From positions 369,917-433,916 of the forward strand of contig NW_005179265.1 in NCBI RefSeq assembly GCF_000350225.1: DNA of 64,000 bases, given 5' to 3'. This DNA comes from Chondrus crispus (taxonomy: Eukaryota > Rhodophyta > Florideophyceae > Gigartinales > Gigartinaceae). The position numbers and the translations under genes are program-made. Under the pieces are notes generated by a model. That model was given only the letters and a program-made list of their open reading frames with translations. It ran no database searches and had not been told where the DNA came from. This document shows, one piece after another, positions 43,466-53,039 of the stretch. Numbering within the stretch: the first letter of the stretch is position 1; each line of letters begins with the position of its first letter.

Positions 43466-45636
43466 GTTTCCCTGCCGCTGCGGGTTCCGCCTCACGTCTG
43501 ACGGTGGCCCCGCGGCCGTCGTTCCTGAAAGTTGGTTCGAACTCTCTGCAGAGGCACTCGGCGTGCTCGCAGACTGGGATTCGAACCACTTCTTGACCCT
43601 CAGGTAGCTCGTCGACCGAATTCCTAACCTCTCCATTGGGGACAACGCTTCATAGTTCCCTAGAACTCGGTGCATCTCTCGAAACCAGAGCAGGCACGTG
43701 GGCGTGGCATGCCCCTTCTCATAGCAATGATAGCATATGAGGCCGTGTTTCTTCTGAGGGTACGGCGACCTCGGCGGTCCACGGGCCGGCGGCCTTCCCG
43801 ACCAGCCCGGTCTCCGGAAAGCCGTACCCCAGTCTTCCATCGTAATCCTTGGCGCCGGTGTGTGGCCCCGCCCTCGGAACGCTAACACAGGATCCGTGGC
43901 GTCCGAATACGAACTCCCTGTAGGCGTGCGCGTCATTACTGTAGACGCGCCGCTCGGGTCTTCTTCTTCGTAGCCGTTTCCCTCCGATGATTCAATAAAA
44001 TCGCCCTCGGCGATAAGCGCACCTCCATAACCATTCTCGTTTTGGTTAGGGGAGCTTACTTCTTCTGACCCAGAAATTGACTCGGCCAGGTGGGCAGCGC
44101 TGCGAAATTTTTGCAGGGCATGCGGGGAATTCTGCTCGCTCTCCTTCCTCAGCGCCGCTGGCGCTTGCATGGTTACCCTTTTGGACTTCTTTCCCTAGGC
44201 GCGGCTCGCCGAGCCATGCGCCTTCGCATAATTAACCAGCCTTAGGAAAGACACGTCCCTATTGTCCTGACAATATTGGGACACCATCGGTTGATACTCG
44301 CGTCGAGCCCTTCAATAAACATCGTAATTTGTTCCTCCATCTCGTAAACGTTTCCATATCGATTTCTTGCGTCCGTCAGACGGATATAGAATTCTATCTC
44401 GTCTTCGGACGGCCTCTGATGTACTTCTCGCAATGCGAGCACGGCTTGGCGGATCGCCTCATCGGTCGCGAAACTTCGCAATAACCACTCTACGGCCTCC
44501 GGCCAGACGGAAAATTTCCCATGGTGGGTTTCGGCCGTCTGTGAAACAGAAGTGTACTGTCTTAGAGCAATTCCGCGGAAGAACTCCGGCAACAAGCGAA
44601 TCGCTTGACCTTCGTTTATCTCCTGCGTATCGAATTCTTGAACCATCTTGGCCAAGAAATCCAGAACCAATACGCCATCATCGCCGGTGAACGTATTGTC
44701 TCTCCTCACCTTCGGTGGTATGTCTCTTCTAATTTTTCGCACGGCGGACCGCCGGCCGCTAGACAAATGCGTCTGCGGGTTCCGCAAATTGTACGTCCGA
44801 TACGAAAGCAACTTCTTGAAGAGGTAGTTGGTCGGAGTAGCTCTTCTTATTCGATGAAATTCCATTTCCTTATGCTGATCGTCGGTCGGAATTTCCTGAA
44901 TGGTTCGACGAACCGTCCCCACCATTTTCTTCTGAACCATTCGACTCCGAATTTGAGTCGAAATTTTCACGGTCATCACTACAGTGACCTTTCTTCTTTC
45001 GGCCTTTGGCCGTCTTGGAACTTCTCATTTTGGAGTCCCTAATTCGGACAAACTTGTCCTTCTTCGTTGGGTCTTCAGGCCTTTCTCCGCCGGAGGGCGG
45101 CTCTTCCCCCACCTGGGTCTGGACCGGCTCGCAGCCTGCTCAAGGTCTTTGAGGCGGCGCGCGGCGCGGGCAAATTTATCATCGATGCTGTCCCTTGTTT
45201 TGGCCGGAGTCTCCAGGGCTTGATCCGCGTCTCGCCGCGCTCCCTGGGCGGCGAGCAGCAGCGATTCGAATACCTCCGGCTCTCGACCCTTGGTCGCATC
45301 GGTTAGCGAAGTCTCAACGAGAACCACGCCAGATGTCAGCTCTTCCAACGCGGCGTGGAACTCGGAGGTTTGCAACTCCAGTTGCTCCCGCACGAGGGCT
45401 AATTCAGCCTCAAGATCCTTCTTCGTCTCCTGGCGAATTTCGCCAATCATCTTCTGTAACCTGGTTTCCAGGTTATCTTTGTCGGCTTCAATCCCCGTCG
45501 GGGATTCTTGATCTTCGGGATTCGTGGCCGTATTGGCGTGGTTGCGAGTGCGAGGACCTCCCGGGATCCTCGACGCCCTTGCCGATCCGCTTCTGCTCGC
45601 CCCGGGACCGACGTTTCCGGGGGCGCTTGTTGACAT
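43463..45636 (-). pseudogene. gag: Element C Gag
   Basis: ATG at 45636 (MSTSAPGNVGPGASRSG). It has a coiled region, a Lys/Ser/Asp hinge (frameshifted, 45112-44870), a capsid-like domain (TPTNYLFKKLLSYRTYNL, LDFLAKMVQEFDTQEINEG) and, after a one-base loss near 44290, the C-terminal part with knuckle CYHCYEKGHATPTC and QRQGN. At least three frame changes relative to B are needed. The hinge is shorter than in B. Confidence 0.88.
43466..43472 (-). promoter_or_regulatory. -1 ribosomal frameshift heptamer (C gag/pol)
   Basis: Minus strand CAG GGA AAC TGA: G GGA AAC is a canonical slippery heptamer placed directly before the gag stop. The -1 frame continues into protease, confirmed by similarity of the following residues with B. 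Confidence 0.75.
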
Positions 45637-45740
45637 GGTTCGTCACAAATGAACGAACCAAAACAAAAAAGAGATACAAACAAAAAGAAATAAAAAGACT
45701 CCGTTACCTAGACCAACTTCCCTGTCGTAGACAAAACTGA

Positions 45741-45759
45741 ATTCTAGGTCAGGAGACCA
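45741..45759 (-). other. Primer-binding site of element C
   Basis: TGGTCTCCTGACCTAGAAT on the minus strand, four bases after the LTR end; matches the A and B sites. Confidence 0.7.
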
Positions 45760-45763
45760 CTGT

Positions 45764-46823
45764 TGTAGTGCAATGTGCCTAGCAGGCCGCGACCACAGTC
45801 CGACAGACAAGCAAAAAGGACAAACACAGCAACAGCAACAACCACTGCTGGCGGCACGCGCTACGAAGCGCTCGGGACTTCCTTTCCCCTTTTGTGGGCT
45901 TGCGGCCCACGGTAGCTCGACTCCGACGGGGGGGCTTAGGGAAGATGCCCGGCGCGAAAGGATGAATGGTGGCAGAGACTTGCGAAGACTTGAGTGCTCG
46001 ACGAGTGCGGGTTGGGCGTTGTCCACTGAAAGGTGACCGCGGTTCGCTGGGTTGTAAGGCCAAAGCTCGTTGAGCGTCTTCGACACTTTGAGTATACTTC
46101 AATGTCTTCGACGGGGGCTCGATTAGGACTACCCAACGGGAACGTAACTATGTAGCAACGCTACTACCAACGTGTTGCTCGATGGCAAAACACCGACACC
46201 AATGCGATCGCAATCGCCACTGATGGCACCAACACTGTCTTGTATGATAAGACCTTCGAAGAAGGCGTCGTTGCAACGGCCTTCCGACGGAACAGGACAC
46301 TTTAGCAGCACTACGACCTACGTGCAGCCCGATGGAAATCACACCAACACCGGATCGGTCGTGACCGACTCCAATAGAACCAACACAATTAAGGGAAAAA
46401 TAGATGTGGAGATACAAAAGGATAGGAATTAGAGATAGAAAAGGTAAAAGGATAAGGAAAGGGGACCCTAGAGCGCAAAGGATAAAGTAATCTGTAGTAA
46501 AAGGGAATGTATTGTAAAAGACGGACTTCGACCAAGGCGATATCAAACTCTGGCAACTCTGGTTACCTTTACTGACTCGTGGGTCAGAGTGCTTGGGTTT
46601 ATATCGCCCGGCCGGAGCCACTACAGTAGCTCGCGGCGCTAGATCCTAGATCTAAGCTAATGTCAGCAAAATTAATGCTAACTATTTAACTAAATAAAAT
46701 AAAATAATTTGAAATTAAAACTGTGCAATTATACACACGTGTGTCCCCCAACCCGGATCATCTGTTATATCCAATTATTTTCCTTTCTTTTCACCCCCCT
46801 GTAGACCCCTGTATTGCACTACA
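45764..46823 (-). repeat. 5' LTR of element C
   Basis: 1,060 bp with TGTAGTGCAATAC and GCACATTGCACTACA ends in element orientation. Shared blocks with the B LTR include the A/T-rich segment near 46660-46720 and the TATA-like GATATAAACC region near 46590. Confidence 0.88.
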
Positions 46824-47466
46824 GTTGCGTGTCGATCCACGTGGCCGGTGTCGTAGTGAGTGGGGGTACAGTTCCGCGTACTGTATCGTTCAATTTATTG
46901 TCTCCGTGTTGCCCCCCCTTCCTCAGTTTATTGTGAAGGACACTATGTTTAAGTCGGGCAACAGAAATTCTGGTAGAGATAAAGTAATAGACATGCAACG
47001 CAATATATTGAATGCCACGCAATATATTGGTCCACCGCGAGGTTTTGGTGCATCACGACTCCAAGACAGGGATGCTTAATGATGCTTGCGGGGGTAGCAT
47101 CTGAGGAACATGGACACTCCTCGCGGAGTTCTGTGTTCGGAGCTATCGGTCGCAGTGCATCACGGGGCCGCGGTCGTCCAGTTTCAGACAGGCATCAAAA
47201 GTTGCCTAATTTGGAAGGTTGCAATGGCTGGCAAGCACTTGACCACCTAGCATTACAGTGGTCCACGTCAGGACAGCACGGGCGTTCCGAAACTGTTCAA
47301 AGCAGGCATTGTCAGATAAATCTCAATCCTTTGAATTTTTCCGTTGATGAATCTGGACTACCTTGCCATGCGGGAATTCGATTTGCATACCTCAACCTTC
47401 GACATTGTCCCACTGTCTAGACCTGGAGTCCAACTTGTGTATTGTAGCTTCCGGGAGACTCTGAAA
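46824..47466. other. No gene recognised; possible copia continuation
   Basis: Short frames only. The minus strand just downstream of the copia RT fragment (GTVGQCRRLRYANRIPAWQG-like reading) could be further decayed RT/RNase H, but I see no firm motif. Confidence 0.3.
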
Positions 47467-47691
47467 TTATTCATCACCGCATAGTAGTTCATCGTCTACT
47501 AGCATTTCCATCAATCCCGAAGCCTCTCCTTTATCTGTTTCAGTCTTCAGGTATAGAGATAAGTCTCCGGTGATCGGTTCCATCCCTAGATCGCTCTTGA
47601 GAAGTTCTTTTGCCCTCTCATTCCAGTAATTATCGGCATCAGTTGTCCCATAAATTCGCTTGGCCAGCTTCAACACCTCCCTGTAGTACAA
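47467..47691 (-). pseudogene. Ty1/copia-like RT fragment
   Basis: About 73 residues: VLKLAKRIYGTTDADNYWNE, LKSDLGMEPITGDLSLYL and GLMEMLVDDELLCGD. This has the order of the copia RT palm: YG-x-x-DA-x-x-W block, then D-S-L-Y, then the xVDD catalytic motif. It is cut off on its upstream side at 47691 by the F-type repeat. Confidence 0.6.
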
Positions 47692-49000
47692 TGCAGTACG
47701 GCGACCACCCCGGGGAGCTGATAACCGCGCGGGAGGACGGGTACTACTGTAGCGATCGGGCCTACACGCGCCTTACGCCGTGTACGGTAGTACTCCAAGG
47801 GTCCGATGTGGGACAGCCGATAGCAACGGGCGTGGTCACGGGTCACACGTGGTACAACCGCTGGCGGGGATCGTAGCCACGGGAACACGTGTATAATCTG
47901 TGTGGTGGTTAGTTAATAATTGGTAGTCAATGGCACAAATTTAGTATTTGTGTACATTAGCTGGTATACAGTGTGTAACAGCTACTCTGGCGGGACAGGT
48001 GTCGGTTGTGGGATAACTCCTCTCCACTCTGGGTTGGGTGAGAGGCGGAGGCTTTGTAGAGGGAGCACGCGACGCGGACGCGCGGCGCGAATAGATCCGA
48101 TACGGGCGAACTCGCGAAAAGGGAGAGGCTCACTGGCCCGTTACGCGCAGTTGCCCTGTGGTGCGTAAACGGGATCGACCGGTAATGGGTTAGGGGCTAG
48201 CGCGCGGATAAACTACCGAACGGTCGTAGATTAAGTGCGAAAGGGACGGGGGCGAGCTTGCCCTAGTTTACTGGTGGATACGGGTGTCAGGTCTTAACCC
48301 CTCAGAGGGACGCCTCGGACACCTGTCACAGTACAGTAATACAGGACCTGCCGCCTAGTGCGTGCCGGGTACTGTACACAATTAAAAAGCTAGCGCCATA
48401 ATTACTACTACCGCCCGGACGCTGCTACTACACGTGTGCACTACTGTACACGCGTGTTGCTTACAGACTACCGCACGGACGACACGTGTGCTAACGTCCA
48501 CACGTAACACGTGTAGACTACAGCACGGACGACACGTGTGATACCGTACACGTGGGCCACGCCACGACCGGTCGGTATACGCGCCCGCTTCCTACACGTG
48601 GGCACACCCGCCCACGTGTGCTCCCTGCAGGGCCGCCCGGTTAACAACCTCTGCACGAGCGCGCCGGTCATAATAGTACATCCCGGCGTCCCACTTAGGG
48701 GTTAAGACCGGGGGCACCTGCCCGTTCCAGTAAAGAGGAGGTAGACTGGCGTCCCTTCCCGTCACAGCTAGTTGCTATCCCGTTCCAATTTCCCTTTTAG
48801 TCTCAGGCTTCTAACCCGTGACCGGCCGTTCGGTTGTAACACCTCCGCCAGGCTGAGCGTCACCGGCCACTTGTGCATTCGCTCTTTACGAGTCCTTCCG
48901 TACGGTTTACGTTCGCGCGTGGGTACCCAGTGTCGCGCGCTCCCTTGCCTCTAACGTCCTCTCGTTTCCGAGTGGTCAGGACGAAGGTAGTTATACCACA
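47692..49000 (+). repeat. F-type repeat, probable LTR with internal inverted repeat
   Basis: Starts TGTAGTACAATGCAG, like other LTR starts here, and ends ACCACA directly before TTTTGGTAC, similar to the LTR/PBS junction of A. It interrupts the copia RT fragment. Inside, 47995-48330 and 48685-49000 are imperfect inverted copies of each other (landmark GGTCTTAACCCCTCAGAGG). The centre is packed with ACACGTG motifs. Related sequence lies at 57410-57700 (plus) and 59440-60028 (inverted). It could instead be a foldback element; the ends are tentative. Confidence 0.4.
48428..48622. promoter_or_regulatory. Cluster of ACACGTG/CACGTG motifs
   Basis: At least eight near-copies of (T)ACACGTG(T) in about 190 bp, several followed by a repeated CTACxGCACGGACGACACGTGTG block. 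CACGTG is the core site of eukaryotic bHLH/bZIP factors, so an enhancer role in the repeat is possible. This is inference only. Confidence 0.4.
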
Positions 49001-49127
49001 TTTTGGTACTTTTGTGGAGGGTACAACTACAAAGGTTGAGCCCGCACTGGATCGCCAGCGCGAGAAATTACCGAACAGATTGTAAGAGGTCGAAAATCAC
49101 CTCGTCGATCGCCAGTGATCATGGACG

Positions 49128-49263
49128 ATGAACCGTGCAGATTCCGCCGGAGAAGATACCGCCTCTGGGCGTTCAAGTACCCGCAGTGCCAGAGGCTCAC
49201 AGCGCCCCCGTATCGACAACCCGGAAGCCCTGCTACGCCAACCGCCTACCAGGGGCCAGGAGA
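49128..49263 (+). pseudogene. gag: Element F Gag start, interrupted by E
   Basis: ATG at 49128 gives MNRADSAGEDTASGRSSTRS and a Pro/Arg/Ser-rich continuation, resembling the Gag leaders of B and C (MSTSAPG...GASRSGSARAS). It is 127 bp after the proposed F LTR and stops where the E LTR begins at 49264. The rest of F is not seen. Confidence 0.4.
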
Positions 49264-49950
49264 TGTCGTGTACTGAGGGGGAAAGGTTGGATTCCCCCTC
49301 GGGCAGAGCGGGCGCGTTCGGCTCGTTTGGGGGTTTTCGGGAGACCAACCGTAAGGGACCAGTACGGAGCCGGGCGCTATGCGCAATAGGCAATTAAAAG
49401 AGAAAAGGAAGTAGGGGACATGCCCAGGAGGGGCAGAGCGGTAGGGACAGGCTGGTGTGCGTAGGGACTGTAGGGAACCGGGGGCGCGCGCTGTAGAGGT
49501 AGGTGGGAACTGAGCGAACTACACTAGCTGGCGTAGTATAGCAGTAGGCTAATACTAAGCGCGACGCTACAACTCCCAGTTCCAAACGCTCAGGTTGTAG
49601 ACCCAAGGCTTTGTGAGGATTTACTTAGGGCCAGATGTCGACTATATAGCAGTCGACGTCGGGATATGATAATAGTAATAATTACTAAATAAAGTGACAC
49701 GACAGGCATGACACGTGGTGGTGAGGCACGGGTACACGTGAAGAATGGCACGTATACGTGAGGTATGACACGGGTACACGTGAGTAGGACTGCCAGTACT
49801 TCGACAGGGCTCCATGGAGCCTACACCCTGACACGAGCAGGGGTTTGGATACACGGTTACACGTGGTATAGATATCACTTATGATAGTCAGGCATTTCGC
49901 GTGTTCTACAATACAGCACCGCGATAAGGCGCGGCGCTCAGTGCTCTACA
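49264..49950 (-). repeat. 3' LTR of element E
   Basis: 687 bp; plus-strand ends TGTCGTGTACTGAGG and TCAGTGCTCTACA. Collinear with the A LTR but clearly diverged (for example an ACACGTG-rich segment at 49700-49800). Followed by TAGCCCCCTG, the polypurine tract in the opposite sense. Confidence 0.85.
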
Positions 49951-50104
49951 TAGCCCCCTGTTGAAATAGAGCGTGCGCGCGAAAGGTAATTTCCGCGAAA
50001 CTTTGAAGAGCTGAGGATTACGGACATCCTTCCCCCGCCCTGACACGCCTCTGAGGTCTATTTGAGCAGAGCGGCCAGAAGGAAAGGGGGAGACGCCTCG
50101 AAAG

Positions 50105-51021
50105 TTGTTCTGCAGCATCCCCATCCGAGATGGCAGAGTTGGGGTACCCTTTTGGGGAGAAACCGCCTCAAGGGGCGAAGAATGGCCTCGTCCAAGTGAC
50201 ATGTGGGGCCGCAACATGTACGACGACGCCCTCTTCTTCGAGAGGGCACCGTTCTTGTCCGTGGACGCCTTACGCGACGCGGAGGTAGTGCGGTGTTACG
50301 CAACAGCGACAGGAGAACTCCCGGGAGGGCTCAGCTTGTCTGCTGTGATGTCCCGGGACTTTACACTCCGTTTGGTGGTGGAGCCAGAGATATTACGCCC
50401 AGGGTACCAGCGGCTGAGCACTGCGGCCAAGATGGCTTTCGTGGAACTGGTACGGCGGAGAAATTGCCAGACGCCGTGTAATCGGCTGCTTCCCCGGGTA
50501 TGGGATATGGACACTTGGGCATATCGTAATGATGCTGATCGTGGTTACGTCGCAAATTTAAAGCGGATTTTGAACAATCTCTCCGCAAGGGAGAAAGTAC
50601 CCTCAGTGCCCCTCATAGCCTGGGGGGAAGCGATCCTCACCCAGGTTTGAAGAGCGTCCAGAGCGACTGAGTGACTCATCAATGCAAAGCTAGTTGAAGT
50701 CTGAACGTCGCATGCGTAACCGAATGGGGGTGTTTGTCGCCTACGAGTGGGTGGAAATTACCACCTTTGCACGGGATGTGCTCAACACGCGGTACCCGGA
50801 AGTACCCGCGTAGTTTGCCAAGTACGACGTCCCTGCGGACTTCATCGCTGATGCGCCACCGTGCTTTGTGCATTTTGTACTGAGGATCATGGAAGATCCT
50901 CAGTCTTCCCGCTGGACGATGTTTTTGAGCGAGTAGCTCGCCATCGTCGCGGAGCGCTTCCTATGGGTGGCCTGCGACGGGCAGTTTTACGTCCTCCCAC
51001 ACGCGATGCTGGAGGGGCTCT
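50105..51021 (+). pseudogene. Antisense ORF of element E (aORF homologue, broken)
   Basis: The first frame (to 50650) has WGRNMYDDALFFERAPF, RDAEVVRCYATATGELPGG, SRDFTLRLVVEPEILRP and DTWAYRNDADRGYVANL, close to A. After a frameshift near 50645 the next frame has KSERRMRNRMGVFVAYEW, DVLNTRYPEVPA, stop, FAKYDVPADFIADAPP, MEDPQSSRWTMFLSE, stop, LAIVAERF. Both tryptophan codons of A (TGG) are TAG here. The sequence ends at 51021, so the C-terminal third is missing. It gives independent support for the protein family. Confidence 0.8.
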
Positions 51022-51191
51022 TGTAGTGCAGTGCACCTCCACACCGCCAACGAGGGCGTAAACCTCTCTGTAGAAAGCGCGGCGCAAGGCGCAGTCACCA
51101 CCAGGGAGTTCGAGTCCCTCTGTCCAGGTAACTCGGGGGAGTCGACGGGGTACCGCGATTAGATCGCGGTGTGCGCAGTGGGTGCACTACA
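51022..51191. mobile_element. 170-bp LTR-like unit with tRNA-type B box
   Basis: Starts TGTAGTGCA and ends TGCACTACA, the same termini as the LTRs here. Inside, AGTTCGAGTCC (51108-51118) matches the pol III B box consensus GGTTCGANTCC at all but one position, next to TCTGTCCA. No full cloverleaf with a matching 5' acceptor strand was found, and no target duplication. It could be a truncated tRNA-related SINE, a mini-LTR or a chimera. Confidence 0.35.
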
Positions 51192-53039
51192 GCAGGAGTG
51201 CGCTAGAAGTAGTACAAACAAGGAAAAGAAAGAAAGACGACGAAGAAAGATAGCATAGATATGTAGAAAATAGGGCAAAAAATAAAAGGAAAACAAGAAA
51301 AAGGATGACGACGAAGGGTGCAGGTACCATACTTAGCCAACTAGATGGAACCGTAGAAGATCCTACAAGAGATGGGTTCCGAACACTTCATGCCACTTTA
51401 CGGTATCGCCCTCTGGCTGCCGATCTATATAGGCCGAGCGCCGTCGTCGGCGTCGGTTATTAAATGGGTAATTAATACTTAATAATTGCCATTAAAATTG
51501 CCACTTGGCATTAGACGCTAATTAGCGTAGAAACTTGTGCGCACCACGTGTCTCCCTCAGGCGTTCATCGACCGCTACTGGCACACGCGGGCGGCCGCAC
51601 GCCACCACTAAACTCCCACCGGAGGGACCTGGGCGCAGATGGCATGGACCCGCCGACGGGGCAACCCGACGAGGCGGTGGTCAAGGGAACCTTCCGGCAT
51701 GCTACGTCTCACTCCCCGAGGGGTTGATAAAAATTGTAGCCCCCTTCCGAGCCCCGGTTCGCACCCGGGAGACCAAACCGAACGCGGAAATACTGTCAAG
51801 GCGAGCCCCTGCTAGGGGCTCAAAAGCGCGGTTAACCACGACCAAGCGGGTAACAGAGACCGTGCCCCAGCGGATGTGGCCCGCAGAGCAGAAGCGGCGG
51901 TTCGAGATGCCTAAAATTTAGGGAAACACCCAATCGGAGCTCGTCAAAACGCCGAAAAGCCACCGGACGCAAGGGAAAAGCAGGCAGAAATTACTAAGAA
52001 AAAGGCCGATTTTGCCACCCGGGCGGCTCACCGAACGGGAAAATCAGGCACAATTTTCTAAGAAGAAGGCCGGTTTTGCGGCCAGCCCCTGGTGGGGATG
52101 CACACCGGGTGTTGCGGGGGGAGACCGGGACCTACCCCCGCAACGACCCGTCACGCAAACCGCGCGGTCCCTTTCCCACGCGAGCCGCGGGGCGCTCCAA
52201 CTGCCAAGGCGGCAAGGCCGACGGGGGGAAATCCGCAATGGTTCCCGCAACTGTGCCCGCCGGGATGGCTACACCTCGGCGGACGGGACGGGAAACCCCG
52301 CCCACGCCATGCCTCAAACGTCAGGCCGGCACCGCGGAACCGCGACGACTGCGCGCGACCCCTGCCCCGCGCCGGATCTACGTGGCGCGGAAGAGTAATG
52401 GACGACGAGAAGGCGCCTGCAGTCGCCAACTTTCAATTAAGGCTCAAGGGGGCTACGTTTCTCCTCGTTGAAGGGCAGAAAAACGAAGCCCGCTCCCGTC
52501 AACAGCATTGCATTTCCCGCGTCAGCCCGCATCCGGGAGTGCCAAGTTGAAAACCGGCAATATGGATTGTCAGTGAGGTTTGCGGCGGGGACAGTCACGC
52601 CCCACCTCGACTGGAGCGGGATACAGCAGTACCGATATTTGGAGACTGCCGTTTCCAAAAGAATGACCCGTTTTTAAATACTTAAGAAGGGAGTGCAGTA
52701 CCTCCGCGCCGGGATGACACGGCCATGGCGCGCAGCAACGCCACCGCTCTGGGCAGGGTGGTCCCGCACAGTGAAAGTAGACGGGGTACAACCGCGGGTT
52801 TGTCTACCGATACCCGCGGAACCGACCGGCTATCGATATTGGTGAGAATGAGGATTTCGGGGAGACCCGTAGGGGCCAGGAGGAGAAGGACGCCGACGCG
52901 AGCGACAAGATCAAGGAGGAAGCCAAGAGAAGAAGGACTACTTTGCTGAAAGGATAGGACTCCGTCTTTTGGAGGCGGTTCGCTACTGTCCCCGCCTCAA
53001 TTACCGGCCTTAGTCGTGGCGCTGACGCTTGGTGGAGGG
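51192..53039. other. LTR-like and unassigned sequence
   Basis: 51230-51320 is A-rich. 51400-51530 resembles the TATA region of the A LTR (CTATATAGGCC next to GTCGGCGTCGG). An imperfect 64-bp tandem repeat (landmark GGGAAAAGCAGGCAGAAATT) starts at 51973 and 52037. GC-rich frames at 51535-52550 are not recognisable proteins. If the G antisense ORF belongs to a plus-strand element, pol should lie here, but none was found. Confidence 0.35.

Larger units (their letters stand above)
41275..46823 (-). mobile_element. Ty3/gypsy element C, 3'-truncated relative of B
   Basis: Minus strand: LTR (46823-45764), PBS (45759-45741), gag, frameshift site, protease and RT, ending just after the RT/RNase H boundary. 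RNase H, integrase, chromodomain, spacer and 3' LTR are missing. The proteins are close to B in every domain, so it is the same family. Several frameshifts and a nonsense codon show it is dead, but it is useful for reading B where B is damaged. Confidence 0.9.
49264..51021 (-). mobile_element. Element E: LTR plus 3' end of an A-like element
   Basis: The LTR (49264-49950), polypurine tract and antisense ORF are collinear with the 3' end of A, so E is an A-relative on the minus strand. Only about 1.1 kb of internal sequence remains before it is cut at 51021. No pol or gag sequence of E was found. Confidence 0.75.

Noticed and set aside
16717-44300. Programmed frameshift inside gag shared by A, B and C
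   Set aside because: The three indels are at different bases and require opposite shift directions, so independent mutations fit better.
51060-51130. A tRNA gene
   Set aside because: A good B box is present but no matching acceptor 5' strand, A box or anticodon arm could be folded.
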